A stretch of DNA of 64,000 nt from Pedobacter aquatilis (lineage in GTDB: Bacteria; Bacteroidota; Bacteroidia; Sphingobacteriales; Sphingobacteriaceae): positions 1-64,000 of the forward strand of contig NZ_JAUFPW010000031.1 of assembly GCF_030409415.1 (NCBI RefSeq), written 5' to 3'. The position numbers and the translations under genes were made by a program. Below, one piece after another: positions 50,911-59,657 of this stretch (positions are counted from its first letter, which is position 1; every line of letters starts with the position of its first letter). The notes under the pieces are model-generated. The model was not told the origin of the DNA, searched no databases, and was given only the letters and a program-made list of their open reading frames with translations.

Positions 50911-53900
50911 ATGTCAGACGACAAACCAATCATTTTAATTAAAGCTATTAAAGAACTTAATATAGGCATGGGTACGGCCGTTGAGTTTTTAAACAAAAAG
51001 GGATTCTCGGCAGAGAAAAGCCCTATGTTTAAACTTACGGGCGATATGTATAATGCCTTATTAAAAGAGTATCAGGGAGATAAGATCGTAAGAGAAGAAG
51101 CCAAACAAATAGTGATTGGTAAAATACGTCGTGACGAGCCTGAGACTGAAAAGCCAGCTGAAGCACCTAAAAAGAATACCGATTTCGAGAAAAATGAGGA
51201 GATTTTGATAAAAAATGCTCAATCATTTGTACCTCCGGTAGAAAAGCCAAAAGCTGAACCTGAGAAGGTTGAAACACCGAAAGTAGAGCAACCAGCTGCC
51301 ACTGCGAAAGAACCTATAAAGGTAACTAAACAGGAAGAAAAAGTAGAAGAAGGAAACTTACCAGGTGTAAAAATTGTAGGAAAAATCAATTTAAATGATT
51401 TAAACTCAAAAACTCGTCCTGCTAAAAAGGATGAGGCGCCAGTTGAAACGCCTAAAGCAGAAACAGCTTCAAAACCTGTTGTAGAAACACCAAAGGTTGA
51501 TGAAAAACCAGTTGAGGTAAAGAAAGAAGAAGCACCAACTCCTGTTGCTGCTAAAGCTGAAGAAAAACCTGCACCTGTTGTTGAACAACCAAAGGTAGAG
51601 CAAAAACCAACTGAGCAAAAGCCTGCACCTGCTGCTACAAATGCCGAGCCTGAAGTTATAAAGGCACGTACTGTTAAACTTTCTGGACCGAATATTATTG
51701 GTAAAATTGAATTACCGACAACACCAGACAGAAGAAACGGTCCTGTGGCATCATCTAGCGATAGTGAAGCCGCTAAACGTAAGCGTAAACGTAAAAAAAC
51801 TCCGGGAGCACCAGGACAGCAGGGTCAACACGGTGGTAACCAAGGACAGCAGGGTCAGAACCCAGCAGGTCAAGGTGGTGCACCAGGTCAACCTCGTCAA
51901 CCTTATCAAGGTAATAGACCGGGCGGTACTCCATACCAAGGTAACAGACCAGCCGGACAAGGCGGAACTCCTTATCAAGGAAATAGAAACAACAACAGAC
52001 CAGGTTTCCAAAATAGAAATGCTACACCAAGCGGACCTAAAGAAGAACCTACTGAGAAAGAAATTCAAGATCAAATCAAGGCAACTCTTGCTCGTTTAAG
52101 TGGAGCAGGTAAGTCTGGTAAATTTGCTCAACGTGCTAAATTACGTCGTCAGAAACGTGATGATGTTGCTACATCTGCAGAAGAAGCAGCAAATGAACTT
52201 GAATCTCAATCGAAAATATTAAAAGTAACAGAATTTGTTACAGCCAATGAATTGGCAAGTATGATGGATGTACAGGTTACCAAAATTATTGGTACATGTA
52301 TGAGTCTGGGCATGTTTGTTTCAATTAACCAGCGTTTAGATGCTGAAACCTTAACTATTGTTGCAGATGAATTTGGTTACGAAATTCAATTCGTTAAACC
52401 AGATGAGGATGAAGAAAATGTAATTGAGGAAGAAGATAACGAGGCAGATTTAATCGAAAGAGCTCCGGTTGTTACGATTATGGGTCACGTAGATCATGGT
52501 AAAACATCATTGCTGGATTATATCCGTAAAGCCAATGTTGTTGCTGGTGAGGCGGGTGGTATTACACAGCACATTGGTGCTTACATGGTAACTACTCCAA
52601 ATGGTAAAAAGGTAACGTTTTTAGATACACCTGGTCACGAAGCCTTTACTGCGATGCGTGCCCGTGGTGCTAAAGCTGCCGATATTGCAATTATTGTTAT
52701 TGCAGCAGATGATGCGGTAATGCCTCAAACTAAAGAAGCGATAAACCATGCGCAAGCTGCCGGTGTACCATTGGTATTTGCATTTACAAAAGTAGATAAG
52801 CCTGGTGCTAACGCGGATAAAGTACGCGAGCAATTGTCAGTAATGAACATTTTAGTTGAGGATTGGGGTGGTAAATACCAGTCTCAGGAAATATCAAGCA
52901 AAAGTGGTTTAAATGTTGATTTACTTTTAGATAAGGTATTATTAGAAGCTGAATTATTAGAACTTAAAGCTAACCCAAGCAAAAGAGCAACTGGTACGGT
53001 AATCGAATCAGCCTTAGATAAAGGACGTGGTATTGTAACTACAGTATTGGTTCAGGCTGGTACTTTAAAAGTTGGAGACCCGATTTTAGCAGGTAGCTAT
53101 AGTGGACGTGTTAAAGCGTTAACGAATGAGCGTGGTGCTAAAGTAGATTCTGCAGGTCCATCGCAACCGGTTCAAGTATTGGGTATGCAAGGAGCACCAA
53201 CAGCTGGAGATAGATTTAATGCATTAGAAAGTGAAAGTGAAGCTCGTGATATTGCAAACAAACGTATGCAGTTACAACGTGAGCAAGGTTTACGTACACA
53301 GAAACACATTACACTCGATGAGATTGGACGTCGTTTAGCGATTGGTAACTTCAAAGAACTTAACATCATTGTTAAAGGTGATGTGGATGGTTCAATTGAG
53401 GCATTAGCCGATTCATTATTGAAACTTTCTACTGAACAGATTCAAATCAATATCATCAGTAAAGGTGTTGGACAGATTTCTGAATCTGATGTATTATTAG
53501 CTTCAGCTTCTGATGCGATTATTATAGGTTTCCAGGTTCGTCCATCAACAGGTGCACGTAAATTAGCAGAAGCTGAACAAATCGATATCCGTTTATATTC
53601 TATCATTTACGATGCAATCAACGAGATTAAATCAGCAATGGAAGGTATGTTAGACCCAGAATTTGAAGAGAAAATTGTGGCTAACGTTGAGATACGTGAA
53701 ACGTTCAAAATTACTAAAGTTGGTACCATTGCAGGTTGTATGGTCTTGGATGGTAAGATTACCCGTAACAGCAAAATCAGAATTGTTAGAGATGGTGTTG
53801 TAATTTACACTGGTGAACTTGCATCATTAAAACGCTTCAAAGATGATGTTAAAGAAGTTTCTAAAGGTTATGAGTGTGGTTTAAACATTCAAAACTTTAA

Positions 53901-53964
53901 CAATATCGAAGTTGGTGATATTGTAGAAGCTTACGAACAAGTTGAAGTAGCAAGAAAATTATAA
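50911..53964 (+). CDS. infB: Translation initiation factor IF-2
   Basis: 1017 residues. The GTPase G1 motif is GHVDHGKTS at about 526-534, G3 is DTPGHEAF, G4 is FTKVDKP. Domains II-IV follow, with the C-terminal fMet-tRNA-binding part ending VEVARKL. The N-terminal 440 residues are a low-complexity region: a Glu/Lys/Pro/Ala-rich stretch (about 70-250), a [11 protein letters not shown] patch, then a Gly/Gln/Pro linker with PYQGNR three times (about 331, 341 and 354). It brings initiator tRNA to the 30S subunit. A perfect terminator follows. Confidence 0.97.
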   Translation: MSDDKPIILIKAIKELNIGMGTAVEFLNKKGFSAEKSPMFKLTGDMYNALLKEYQGDKIVREEAKQIVIGKIRRDEPETEKPAEAPKKNTDFEKNEEILIKNAQSFVPPVEKPKAEPEKVETPKVEQPAATAKEPIKVTKQEEKVEEGNLPGVKIVGKINLNDLNSKTRPAKKDEAPVETPKAETASKPVVETPKVDEKPVEVKKEEAPTPVAAKAEEKPAPVVEQPKVEQKPTEQKPAPAATNAEPEVIKARTVKLSGPNIIGKIELPTTPDRRNGPVASSSDSEAAKRKRKRKKTPGAPGQQGQHGGNQGQQGQNPAGQGGAPGQPRQPYQGNRPGGTPYQGNRPAGQGGTPYQGNRNNNRPGFQNRNATPSGPKEEPTEKEIQDQIKATLARLSGAGKSGKFAQRAKLRRQKRDDVATSAEEAANELESQSKILKVTEFVTANELASMMDVQVTKIIGTCMSLGMFVSINQRLDAETLTIVADEFGYEIQFVKPDEDEENVIEEEDNEADLIERAPVVTIMGHVDHGKTSLLDYIRKANVVAGEAGGITQHIGAYMVTTPNGKKVTFLDTPGHEAFTAMRARGAKAADIAIIVIAADDAVMPQTKEAINHAQAAGVPLVFAFTKVDKPGANADKVREQLSVMNILVEDWGGKYQSQEISSKSGLNVDLLLDKVLLEAELLELKANPSKRATGTVIESALDKGRGIVTTVLVQAGTLKVGDPILAGSYSGRVKALTNERGAKVDSAGPSQPVQVLGMQGAPTAGDRFNALESESEARDIANKRMQLQREQGLRTQKHITLDEIGRRLAIGNFKELNIIVKGDVDGSIEALADSLLKLSTEQIQINIISKGVGQISESDVLLASASDAIIIGFQVRPSTGARKLAEAEQIDIRLYSIIYDAINEIKSAMEGMLDPEFEEKIVANVEIRETFKITKVGTIAGCMVLDGKITRNSKIRIVRDGVVIYTGELASLKRFKDDVKEVSKGYECGLNIQNFNNIEVGDIVEAYEQVEVARKL

Positions 53965-53975
53965 TTAGAGTTTCT

Positions 53976-54022
53976 TATATAACAAGAAAGCCCCGAAAAT
54001 TTCGGGGCTTTCTTGTTATATA
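53976..54022. terminator. Perfect 23-bp palindromic terminator
   Basis: Bases 53976-53998 and 54000-54022 are exact reverse complements around a single A (core AGAAAGCCCCGAAA / TTTCGGGGCTTTCT). It lies between the convergent infB and cphA genes and can serve both strands. Confidence 0.92.
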
Positions 54023-54033
54023 GCTTTTGACGA

Positions 54034-56649
54034 TTAGCCTTCCAATTCTTTATCCAGGTGTTCTGTAACTCTTTGAATCGTATTATCAATCGTGTTACTT
54101 AAAATTGTAATGTAAGAGCCTTTTTCAGCGGTATCAATTGCATTTTGAAGGCAGGCTGTGCTTTTATTATTAATTACAATTTCTTTGTTAGGATCAACTT
54201 CCTTAATGCCTTTCACTAATAAATCAACCAATTCCTGCTGGTCGCGGCCACGTAGGTATTTCTCTTGACAAACATAAATCTTATCAAACATCTGAGCGGA
54301 AATTCTAGCCGTTTCGATAATATCTTCATCTCTTCTATCACCGGTTCCAGAAATTATACCAACATGCTTAGTAGCTTCAACAGATTGTAAGAAAGCTTTC
54401 ACACCATTAAAGCCATCGGGATTGTGAGCGAAATCAACCAAAACTTTAAAATCTTTAAAGTTGAAAACATTCATTCGACCTGGCGTGTGCGCAGCTGACG
54501 GAATAAAGGTTTCTAGCGATAAACGGATATCCTCTGGCTTATAACCCCATAAATATGCAGCAAGTGTTGCTGCAAGTACGTTTTGAATCATGAAATTCAC
54601 AGAACCCCCAAAAGTTAATGGAATATGAGTTGCTTTATCAACTCTTAACTTCCAATCTCCTGTTTTAATGGTAATAAAACCATTCTCGTAAATTGCTGCA
54701 ACACCACCCTTACGGCAATGTTCTTTAATAACCGGATTGTTCTCATCCATACTAAAATAAGCTACATTACAACGGGCATCCTTGGCAATACGAACACAAT
54801 AGCCATTATCCGCATTTAAAACCGCCCAACCTTTTCTTCTTACTGCACCAATAACCACAGCCTTAACTCTGGTTAAATCGTCGAGTGTATGAATATCAGA
54901 AAGGCCCAAATGATCTTCCTGGATATTTGTAACAACACCAATATCGCATGCATTAAAGCCTAAACCAGCACGCAAAATTCCACCACGAGCTGTTTCAAGC
55001 ACTGCAAATTCTACAGTTGGATCTTTTAAAATAAACTCCGCACTAACCGGACCAGTAGTATCGCCTTTCATGAGCATGGTGTTGTGAACATAAACACCAT
55101 CCGAAGTTGTGAAACCTACACGCTTACCATTGCTTCTTACAATGTGCGCAATAAGTCTGGTTGTAGTTGTTTTACCATTTGTTCCGGTAACTGCTATGAT
55201 TGGAATTTGAGATAATCTGCCTTGCGGATAAAGCATATCTACAACAGAAGCTGCTACGTTTCGTGGTAAGCCTTCGCTTGGCGCAAGATGCATTCTAAAA
55301 CCTGGCGCAGCATTAACTTCTAAAACAACACCGCCATTTTCAGTAAGTGGCTGTGTTAAGTTTTGCGCCATAATATCAATTCCGCAAATATCCAATCCAA
55401 TTACTCTTGATATCCTTTCACAAATAAAAATATTCTGCGGATGCACAATATCGGTTACATCGATAGATGTACCACCCGTGCTTAAATTTGCTGTAGATTT
55501 CAGGTAAACGATTTCGCCCTTTTCAGGAATCGTTTCTAAGGTATATTCCTTTTTGGCTAACAAATCTAAGGTATCTCTATCAACAGAAATTTCTGTTAAC
55601 ACATTTTCATGGCCATAGCCACGGCGTGGGTCTTCATTTTCTTTATCAATTAATTCCTGAATAGTATGAATTCCGTTTCCTTTAACATGGGCTGGATCTC
55701 TTTGAGCAGCAGCAACAACCTTATTATCTATAACAAGTACTCTAAAATCATAACCTGTAATAAACTTTTCGATGATAACCCTTCTTGAATATGATTTAGC
55801 ATATTCAAAGGCAGCTTTTGCATCCTCAAGGGTTTTAACATTTATAGTAGCGCCTTTACCATGGTTACCATCCAAAGGTTTAAAAACTAATGGAAAACCC
55901 ACTTTTTCTACTGATGCTTCTACATCATCTGGATTTGAAATGGTAACACCTTTAGCCACAGGAATTGCAGCTTCTGTTAATAATCTTTTGGTTTCTTCCT
56001 TATTACTGGCAATATCGACGGCAATGCTGCTCGTTTTTTCAGTCATTGTTGCACGAAAGCGTACCTGATTTTTACCATAACCTAATTGTACAAGAGAACT
56101 TTTGTTTAATCGAATCCAAGGAATACTTCTGCTTACCGCTTCCTGTACAATCGAACCTGTACTCGGACCTAAAGCTTCTAGTTCTCGAATCTCCTTCATC
56201 CGGCGGATGTCGTGTTCTAAATCGTATTCTTGATCATCTATTAAAGCTTGTGCAATATTGACAGCTGCTTCGGCAGCATAAACGCCTACTTTTTCTTCTA
56301 AATATGTAAAAACAACATTGTAAATGCCTTCAGTTTTGGTTTGACGCGTGCGACCAAAACCTGTTTCCATACCTGCAATGGTTTGAATTTCGAGCGCAAT
56401 GTGTTCTATAACATGCCCCATCCATGTTCCCTCCTTCACACGGGTAAAGAAACCACCTTCCACACCTTTAGAACAGCGGTGCGTGAACATACTTGGCAAA
56501 AGTTTTTCAATTCGCTCACTAAATCCTTCAATCGTGTTGGTTGGTCTCTGTTCCAAATCTTCCAAATCCAAACGCATCTGAATTAGTTTTTTGCGGCTTA
56601 TCGACCATATATTTGGCCCTCTTAGTACTTGTATATTTAATATCTTCAT
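54034..56649 (-). CDS. cphA: Cyanophycin synthetase
   Basis: 871 residues, the length of cyanobacterial CphA1. It builds a poly-aspartate backbone with arginine side chains, using one ATP per residue. The N-terminal domain (about 1-160) contains RPTNTIEGFSERIEKLLPS. The ATP-grasp domain (about 215-475) has VFKPLDGNHGKGATI near 255 and EVNAAPGFRMH. The Mur-ligase-like domain has the P-loop GTNGKTTTTR near 486-495, LETARGGILRAGLGF and VDFAHNPDGF. Both ATP sites look intact, which favours the CphA1 type over CphA2. Cyanophycinase and isoaspartyl peptidase genes lie divergently beside it. Confidence 0.95.
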   Translation of the reverse strand: MKILNIQVLRGPNIWSISRKKLIQMRLDLEDLEQRPTNTIEGFSERIEKLLPSMFTHRCSKGVEGGFFTRVKEGTWMGHVIEHIALEIQTIAGMETGFGRTRQTKTEGIYNVVFTYLEEKVGVYAAEAAVNIAQALIDDQEYDLEHDIRRMKEIRELEALGPSTGSIVQEAVSRSIPWIRLNKSSLVQLGYGKNQVRFRATMTEKTSSIAVDIASNKEETKRLLTEAAIPVAKGVTISNPDDVEASVEKVGFPLVFKPLDGNHGKGATINVKTLEDAKAAFEYAKSYSRRVIIEKFITGYDFRVLVIDNKVVAAAQRDPAHVKGNGIHTIQELIDKENEDPRRGYGHENVLTEISVDRDTLDLLAKKEYTLETIPEKGEIVYLKSTANLSTGGTSIDVTDIVHPQNIFICERISRVIGLDICGIDIMAQNLTQPLTENGGVVLEVNAAPGFRMHLAPSEGLPRNVAASVVDMLYPQGRLSQIPIIAVTGTNGKTTTTRLIAHIVRSNGKRVGFTTSDGVYVHNTMLMKGDTTGPVSAEFILKDPTVEFAVLETARGGILRAGLGFNACDIGVVTNIQEDHLGLSDIHTLDDLTRVKAVVIGAVRRKGWAVLNADNGYCVRIAKDARCNVAYFSMDENNPVIKEHCRKGGVAAIYENGFITIKTGDWKLRVDKATHIPLTFGGSVNFMIQNVLAATLAAYLWGYKPEDIRLSLETFIPSAAHTPGRMNVFNFKDFKVLVDFAHNPDGFNGVKAFLQSVEATKHVGIISGTGDRRDEDIIETARISAQMFDKIYVCQEKYLRGRDQQELVDLLVKGIKEVDPNKEIVINNKSTACLQNAIDTAEKGSYITILSNTIDNTIQRVTEHLDKELEG

Positions 56650-56860
56650 TTAATGTTTTGTAGTTCGTTTAAAAAAGTAGAGATAGCCTTTTTAATTATT
56701 ATTTGAGCAAATTTGGTGATTGTAAATTATGCATTTATTTTTAATTAGTTGCGATCAATTACCTAAATCAATTTAAACTGTATTTGTTTTATTTTCAACA
56801 TAAAAAAGGTGTTCAACGAATAAAATTCTATCAACCTATGTTAATAAAGTAAATATTATT

Positions 56861-56873
56861 GACAAAAAATGTC
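56861..56873. promoter_or_regulatory. Short inverted repeat upstream of cyanophycinase
   Basis: GACA, five A, TGTC, about 22 bases before the TATATTTG box at 56895. It lies in the shared cphA/cphB intergenic region and could be an operator for either gene. The half sites are only 4 bp, so this is weak. Confidence 0.3.
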
Positions 56874-56894
56874 GTGTTTTTTATCATAAGCTGA

Positions 56895-56902
56895 TATATT
56901 TG
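56895..56902 (+). promoter_or_regulatory. -7 box of cyanophycinase
   Basis: TATATTTG fits TAnnTTTG. It ends 30 bases before the ATG at 56933 and contains the TTG (56900) that would otherwise be taken as a start codon, so it decides in favour of the ATG. No clear -33 box was found. Confidence 0.55.
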
Positions 56903-56932
56903 AGTTTTTCGTTTAATAATAATACACAAAGA

Positions 56933-57808
56933 ATGGTTCCGAAAGGTAAACTCATCATAATAGGTGGTGCTATAAACACAGGAAGCTTTGCAGAAACGCA
57001 ATTTGGACTACCTGAAAATATGAATTTTTTTGAGCGTGGGATTTTGAAAAGAATCACTACAGAATCTGTAAAAGATGCAGAATCTCGCTTTGAAATTATC
57101 ACTACAGCATCCTTAATGCCTGAAAAAGTTGGTGAAGAGTACATAAAAGCTTACGCACAGTTAGACGTTCACAATCTTGGTGTACTAAATATTGCAAACC
57201 GTGAAGATGCAAATGCAGAAGAAAATTGCGAAAGAATCAAAGCTGCTGATGTTATCATTTTTACAGGTGGAGACCAATTAAGATTGTCTTCGATTTTTGG
57301 TGGCACCAAAATTCATCAAATCCTTTTAGAAAAATACAAGAACGAGGCTGTAGTAATTGCAGGTACTTCTGCGGGTGCTGCGGCAAGCTCAAAAAATATG
57401 ATTTATCAGGGAAGCAGTAAAGATGCTTTACTAAAAGGTGAAGTAAAAATTACTGGCGGCTTAGGTTTTATTGATGATGTTATTGTTGATACCCATTTTG
57501 TTCAACGTGGTAGAATCGGTCGTTTATTATATGCAGCTGCAAGTAATCCAGGCATTTTAGGCATTGGTTTAGGAGAAGATACGGGCTTATTCATATCAGA
57601 CGGGCATACTATGGAGGCAATCGGCTCTGGAATGGTAATTTTGGTTGACGGAAGAAACATGGCAGATACCAACTTAACTGATGTTGAAATGGGACAACCG
57701 GTTTCAATTAAGAACATGGTTGTACACGTAATGTGCGATGGCGATGTTTATGATTTAAATGATCACAGTCTTATTATTCACCATCCAAAAGTTATTCCGG
57801 TAGGGTAA
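56933..57808 (+). CDS. cphB: Cyanophycinase
   Basis: 291 residues from the ATG at 56933 (MVPKGKLIIIGGAINTG). It is a Ser-peptidase (S51-like family) that cuts cyanophycin to beta-Asp-Arg dipeptides. The nucleophile elbow is IAGTSAGAAASS (Ser near 146), TGGDQLRLSSIFGGT precedes it, and VDTHFVQRGRIGRL contains the conserved His. There is no signal peptide, so it acts inside the cell, as for an internal storage polymer. It is followed one base after its stop by the dipeptidase frame. Confidence 0.95.
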   Translation: MVPKGKLIIIGGAINTGSFAETQFGLPENMNFFERGILKRITTESVKDAESRFEIITTASLMPEKVGEEYIKAYAQLDVHNLGVLNIANREDANAEENCERIKAADVIIFTGGDQLRLSSIFGGTKIHQILLEKYKNEAVVIAGTSAGAAASSKNMIYQGSSKDALLKGEVKITGGLGFIDDVIVDTHFVQRGRIGRLLYAAASNPGILGIGLGEDTGLFISDGHTMEAIGSGMVILVDGRNMADTNLTDVEMGQPVSIKNMVVHVMCDGDVYDLNDHSLIIHHPKVIPVG

Positions 57809-57851
57809 ATTGAGCAACCCTTATTGCCACTTATATTTTGAAACTAACAAA

Positions 57852-58694
57852 ATGAAGCTAATTATTCATGGTGGCTTTTTTAGCGAGTCATCTACCAATC
57901 AAGAAACGAAAAAAGCCAAACAAGATGCTTTAGCTGAAATCGTAACACTTGGGCATCAATATCTGGAAAATCATAGTGCCCTAGAAACAGTCGTTTACAC
58001 CGTTTCACTTCTCGAAAACAATGAACTATTTAATGCGGGGATTGGTTCGCAAATACAAAGTGATGGAAAAGTTCGTTTAAGTTCGGCTTTAATGGATGGT
58101 AAAACTGAAAAATTTAGTGGTGTTATTAATGTAGAAGATATCAAAAATCCTATCGAGGTCTCCTTAAAATTAATGGATTATGATGACAGGGTTTTAAGTG
58201 GTGAAGGCGCTCAGAATTTTGCCAGAAAGAATGGATTTGAGTTCTTCAATCCAATCATCCCTCAAAGACAAACAGAATACGAAGCAAAATTAAATCAACA
58301 AAATAATAAGGGAACAGTTGGCTGTGTTGCTTTGGATAAGGATGGAAATTTAGCAGCTGCAACTTCAACTGGCGGCAAAGGCTTTGAAATTCCCTGTCGT
58401 GTAAGCGATTCTGCTACCGTTGCCGGCAACTATGCTAACCAATTTGCAGGCATTTCTTGTACAGGCGTTGGCGAAGATATTGTAAGTGGCGCATTAGCAG
58501 CCAAAATTGTAACCCGCGTAACCGACGGATTTTCTTTGAAAAATGCTGCCGATAAAAGTTTTAATGAACTTAAGGCTTTTGACGGATTTGCCGGTATTAT
58601 AGGCATAACCTCAGAGGGAGAAATTTACCATTGCGATTCACATCCATACATGGTTTGGGCATCTTTCGATGTTAATTTAGAGGTATTTAGCTAA
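57852..58694 (+). CDS. Isoaspartyl peptidase/L-asparaginase (Ntn-hydrolase)
   Basis: 280 residues from the ATG at 57852 (MKLIIHGG); an upstream TTG at 57810 adds residues unlike the family. It is made as a precursor that cleaves itself before the Thr in NNKGTVGCVALDKDG (near residue 154), which becomes the nucleophile. STGGKGFEIPCRVSDSATVAGNYA is the usual downstream substrate pocket. Such enzymes hydrolyse beta-aspartyl dipeptides, including beta-Asp-Arg from cyanophycin. The tight link to cphB makes that its likely role. Confidence 0.92.
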   Translation: MKLIIHGGFFSESSTNQETKKAKQDALAEIVTLGHQYLENHSALETVVYTVSLLENNELFNAGIGSQIQSDGKVRLSSALMDGKTEKFSGVINVEDIKNPIEVSLKLMDYDDRVLSGEGAQNFARKNGFEFFNPIIPQRQTEYEAKLNQQNNKGTVGCVALDKDGNLAAATSTGGKGFEIPCRVSDSATVAGNYANQFAGISCTGVGEDIVSGALAAKIVTRVTDGFSLKNAADKSFNELKAFDGFAGIIGITSEGEIYHCDSHPYMVWASFDVNLEVFS

Positions 58695-58711
58695 AATATC
58701 ATTTAAAGTAT

Positions 58712-58719
58712 TATTTTTG
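58712..58719 (+). promoter_or_regulatory. -7 box four bases before a TPR gene
   Basis: TATTTTTG fits TAnnTTTG and ends four bases before the ATG at 58724, as expected for a leaderless transcript. Confidence 0.4.
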
Positions 58720-58723
58720 TTGC

Positions 58724-59407
58724 ATGACTAAAATAGTTGTGGCTTTTTTAAGCCTTTTTGCCTCCTTACAACTTAATGCTCAAAACATTGATAAATCTGA
58801 TTTCCAGGAACCTGGTGTTGGTGGTAGCGCAATAAATATTGCGGTTTCCAAATATGATTTAGCTGAAGGCAACAACTATTTTGAAGATGCGCAAGACCTA
58901 GAGCGAAAAGGCGATTTTAACGAAGCTTTAACCTTATTTGGTAAGGCTGCATTTGAATTTAATGCTGTAAGAAATCTAAATCTTTATGTACAGGCGTTAA
59001 CAAAAATGAGCAATATGCATTATCAGCTTGGCCGTTTCGGTGATGCTGAACAAATCCTTTTAAACGTTGTTTTAAAAAACTATTCAAAAATGGGTAGCCG
59101 AAGTGGACAGATGAGCACCTATAACTTATTAGGTAAAGTTTATTTGGCAAGCAACAAATACACTCAATCGATGTGGTTTTACACACAACAGGGTATTTTG
59201 GCTAAACAATTAGGCAATAACAATTCTTATATAGAATCGGTACTTGGATTGGCACAGGTAAAAATTAAGAAAAAAGACTTCACATTGGCCAGCCGCGATT
59301 TAAATCAGGCAGAACTCCTTTCACGTTCGCTAAAAAGCACGGTATACAAGTCGCAAATAAAAGATGCCAGAGAAGTTATTGCAAGCAAAATATCTCCCAA
59401 AAAATAA
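58724..59407 (+). CDS. Secreted TPR protein
   Basis: 227 residues. A signal peptide (about 1-19, ending LNA) is followed by GVGGSAINIAVSKYDLAEGNN and TPR-like helical pairs (about 45-195), for example AQDLERKGDFNEALTLFGKAAFEF, MSNMHYQLGRFGDAEQILL and LLGKVYLASNKYTQSMWFY. It is probably a periplasmic scaffold. I see no link to the cyanophycin genes beyond position. Confidence 0.75.
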   Translation: MTKIVVAFLSLFASLQLNAQNIDKSDFQEPGVGGSAINIAVSKYDLAEGNNYFEDAQDLERKGDFNEALTLFGKAAFEFNAVRNLNLYVQALTKMSNMHYQLGRFGDAEQILLNVVLKNYSKMGSRSGQMSTYNLLGKVYLASNKYTQSMWFYTQQGILAKQLGNNNSYIESVLGLAQVKIKKKDFTLASRDLNQAELLSRSLKSTVYKSQIKDAREVIASKISPKK

Positions 59408-59539
59408 TCTTCCCTTTTACTTGAAAACATTTTAACACTATTTAACATAGTGTTAATCTTGATGTAAATTTCATTCCTCAAAACAGCCTAAGACATTCAT
59501 TTCAAAACAAAAGGCGTACATTATCGTTCTTTTAGAAGA

Positions 59540-59570
59540 TTGACAAATAAAAAGCTTTTAGTTAGATTTG
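59540..59570 (+). promoter_or_regulatory. Promoter of the tail-specific protease gene
   Basis: TTG (59540-59542), 20 bases, then TAGATTTG (59563-59570). Transcription would start near 59575. Confidence 0.65.
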
Positions 59571-59583
59571 ATACGTTTTGAAT

Positions 59584-59613
59584 AGAGACGGAAATAATAC
59601 TGTCTCTTTTTTG
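59584..59613 (+). terminator. Terminator-like hairpin in the protease leader
   Basis: AGAGAC (59584-59589), 12 bases, GTCTCT (59602-59607), then five more T. It lies just after the expected transcription start and about 45 bases before the ATG, so it looks like a leader attenuator; the stem is only 6 bp. Confidence 0.55.
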
Positions 59614-59657
59614 TTTATTTGATAAAATGGTATCATATTGGCTATATAATATTTGAA

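Noticed and set aside
51901..51990. CRISPR-like short repeats
   Set aside because: The repeats are in-frame PYQGNR codons inside infB with irregular spacing, not a CRISPR array; none was seen elsewhere.
51698..52099. Alternative frames in the IF-2 linker region
   Set aside because: Low-complexity Gly/Gln/Pro codons leave other frames open by chance; the IF-2 frame is certain.
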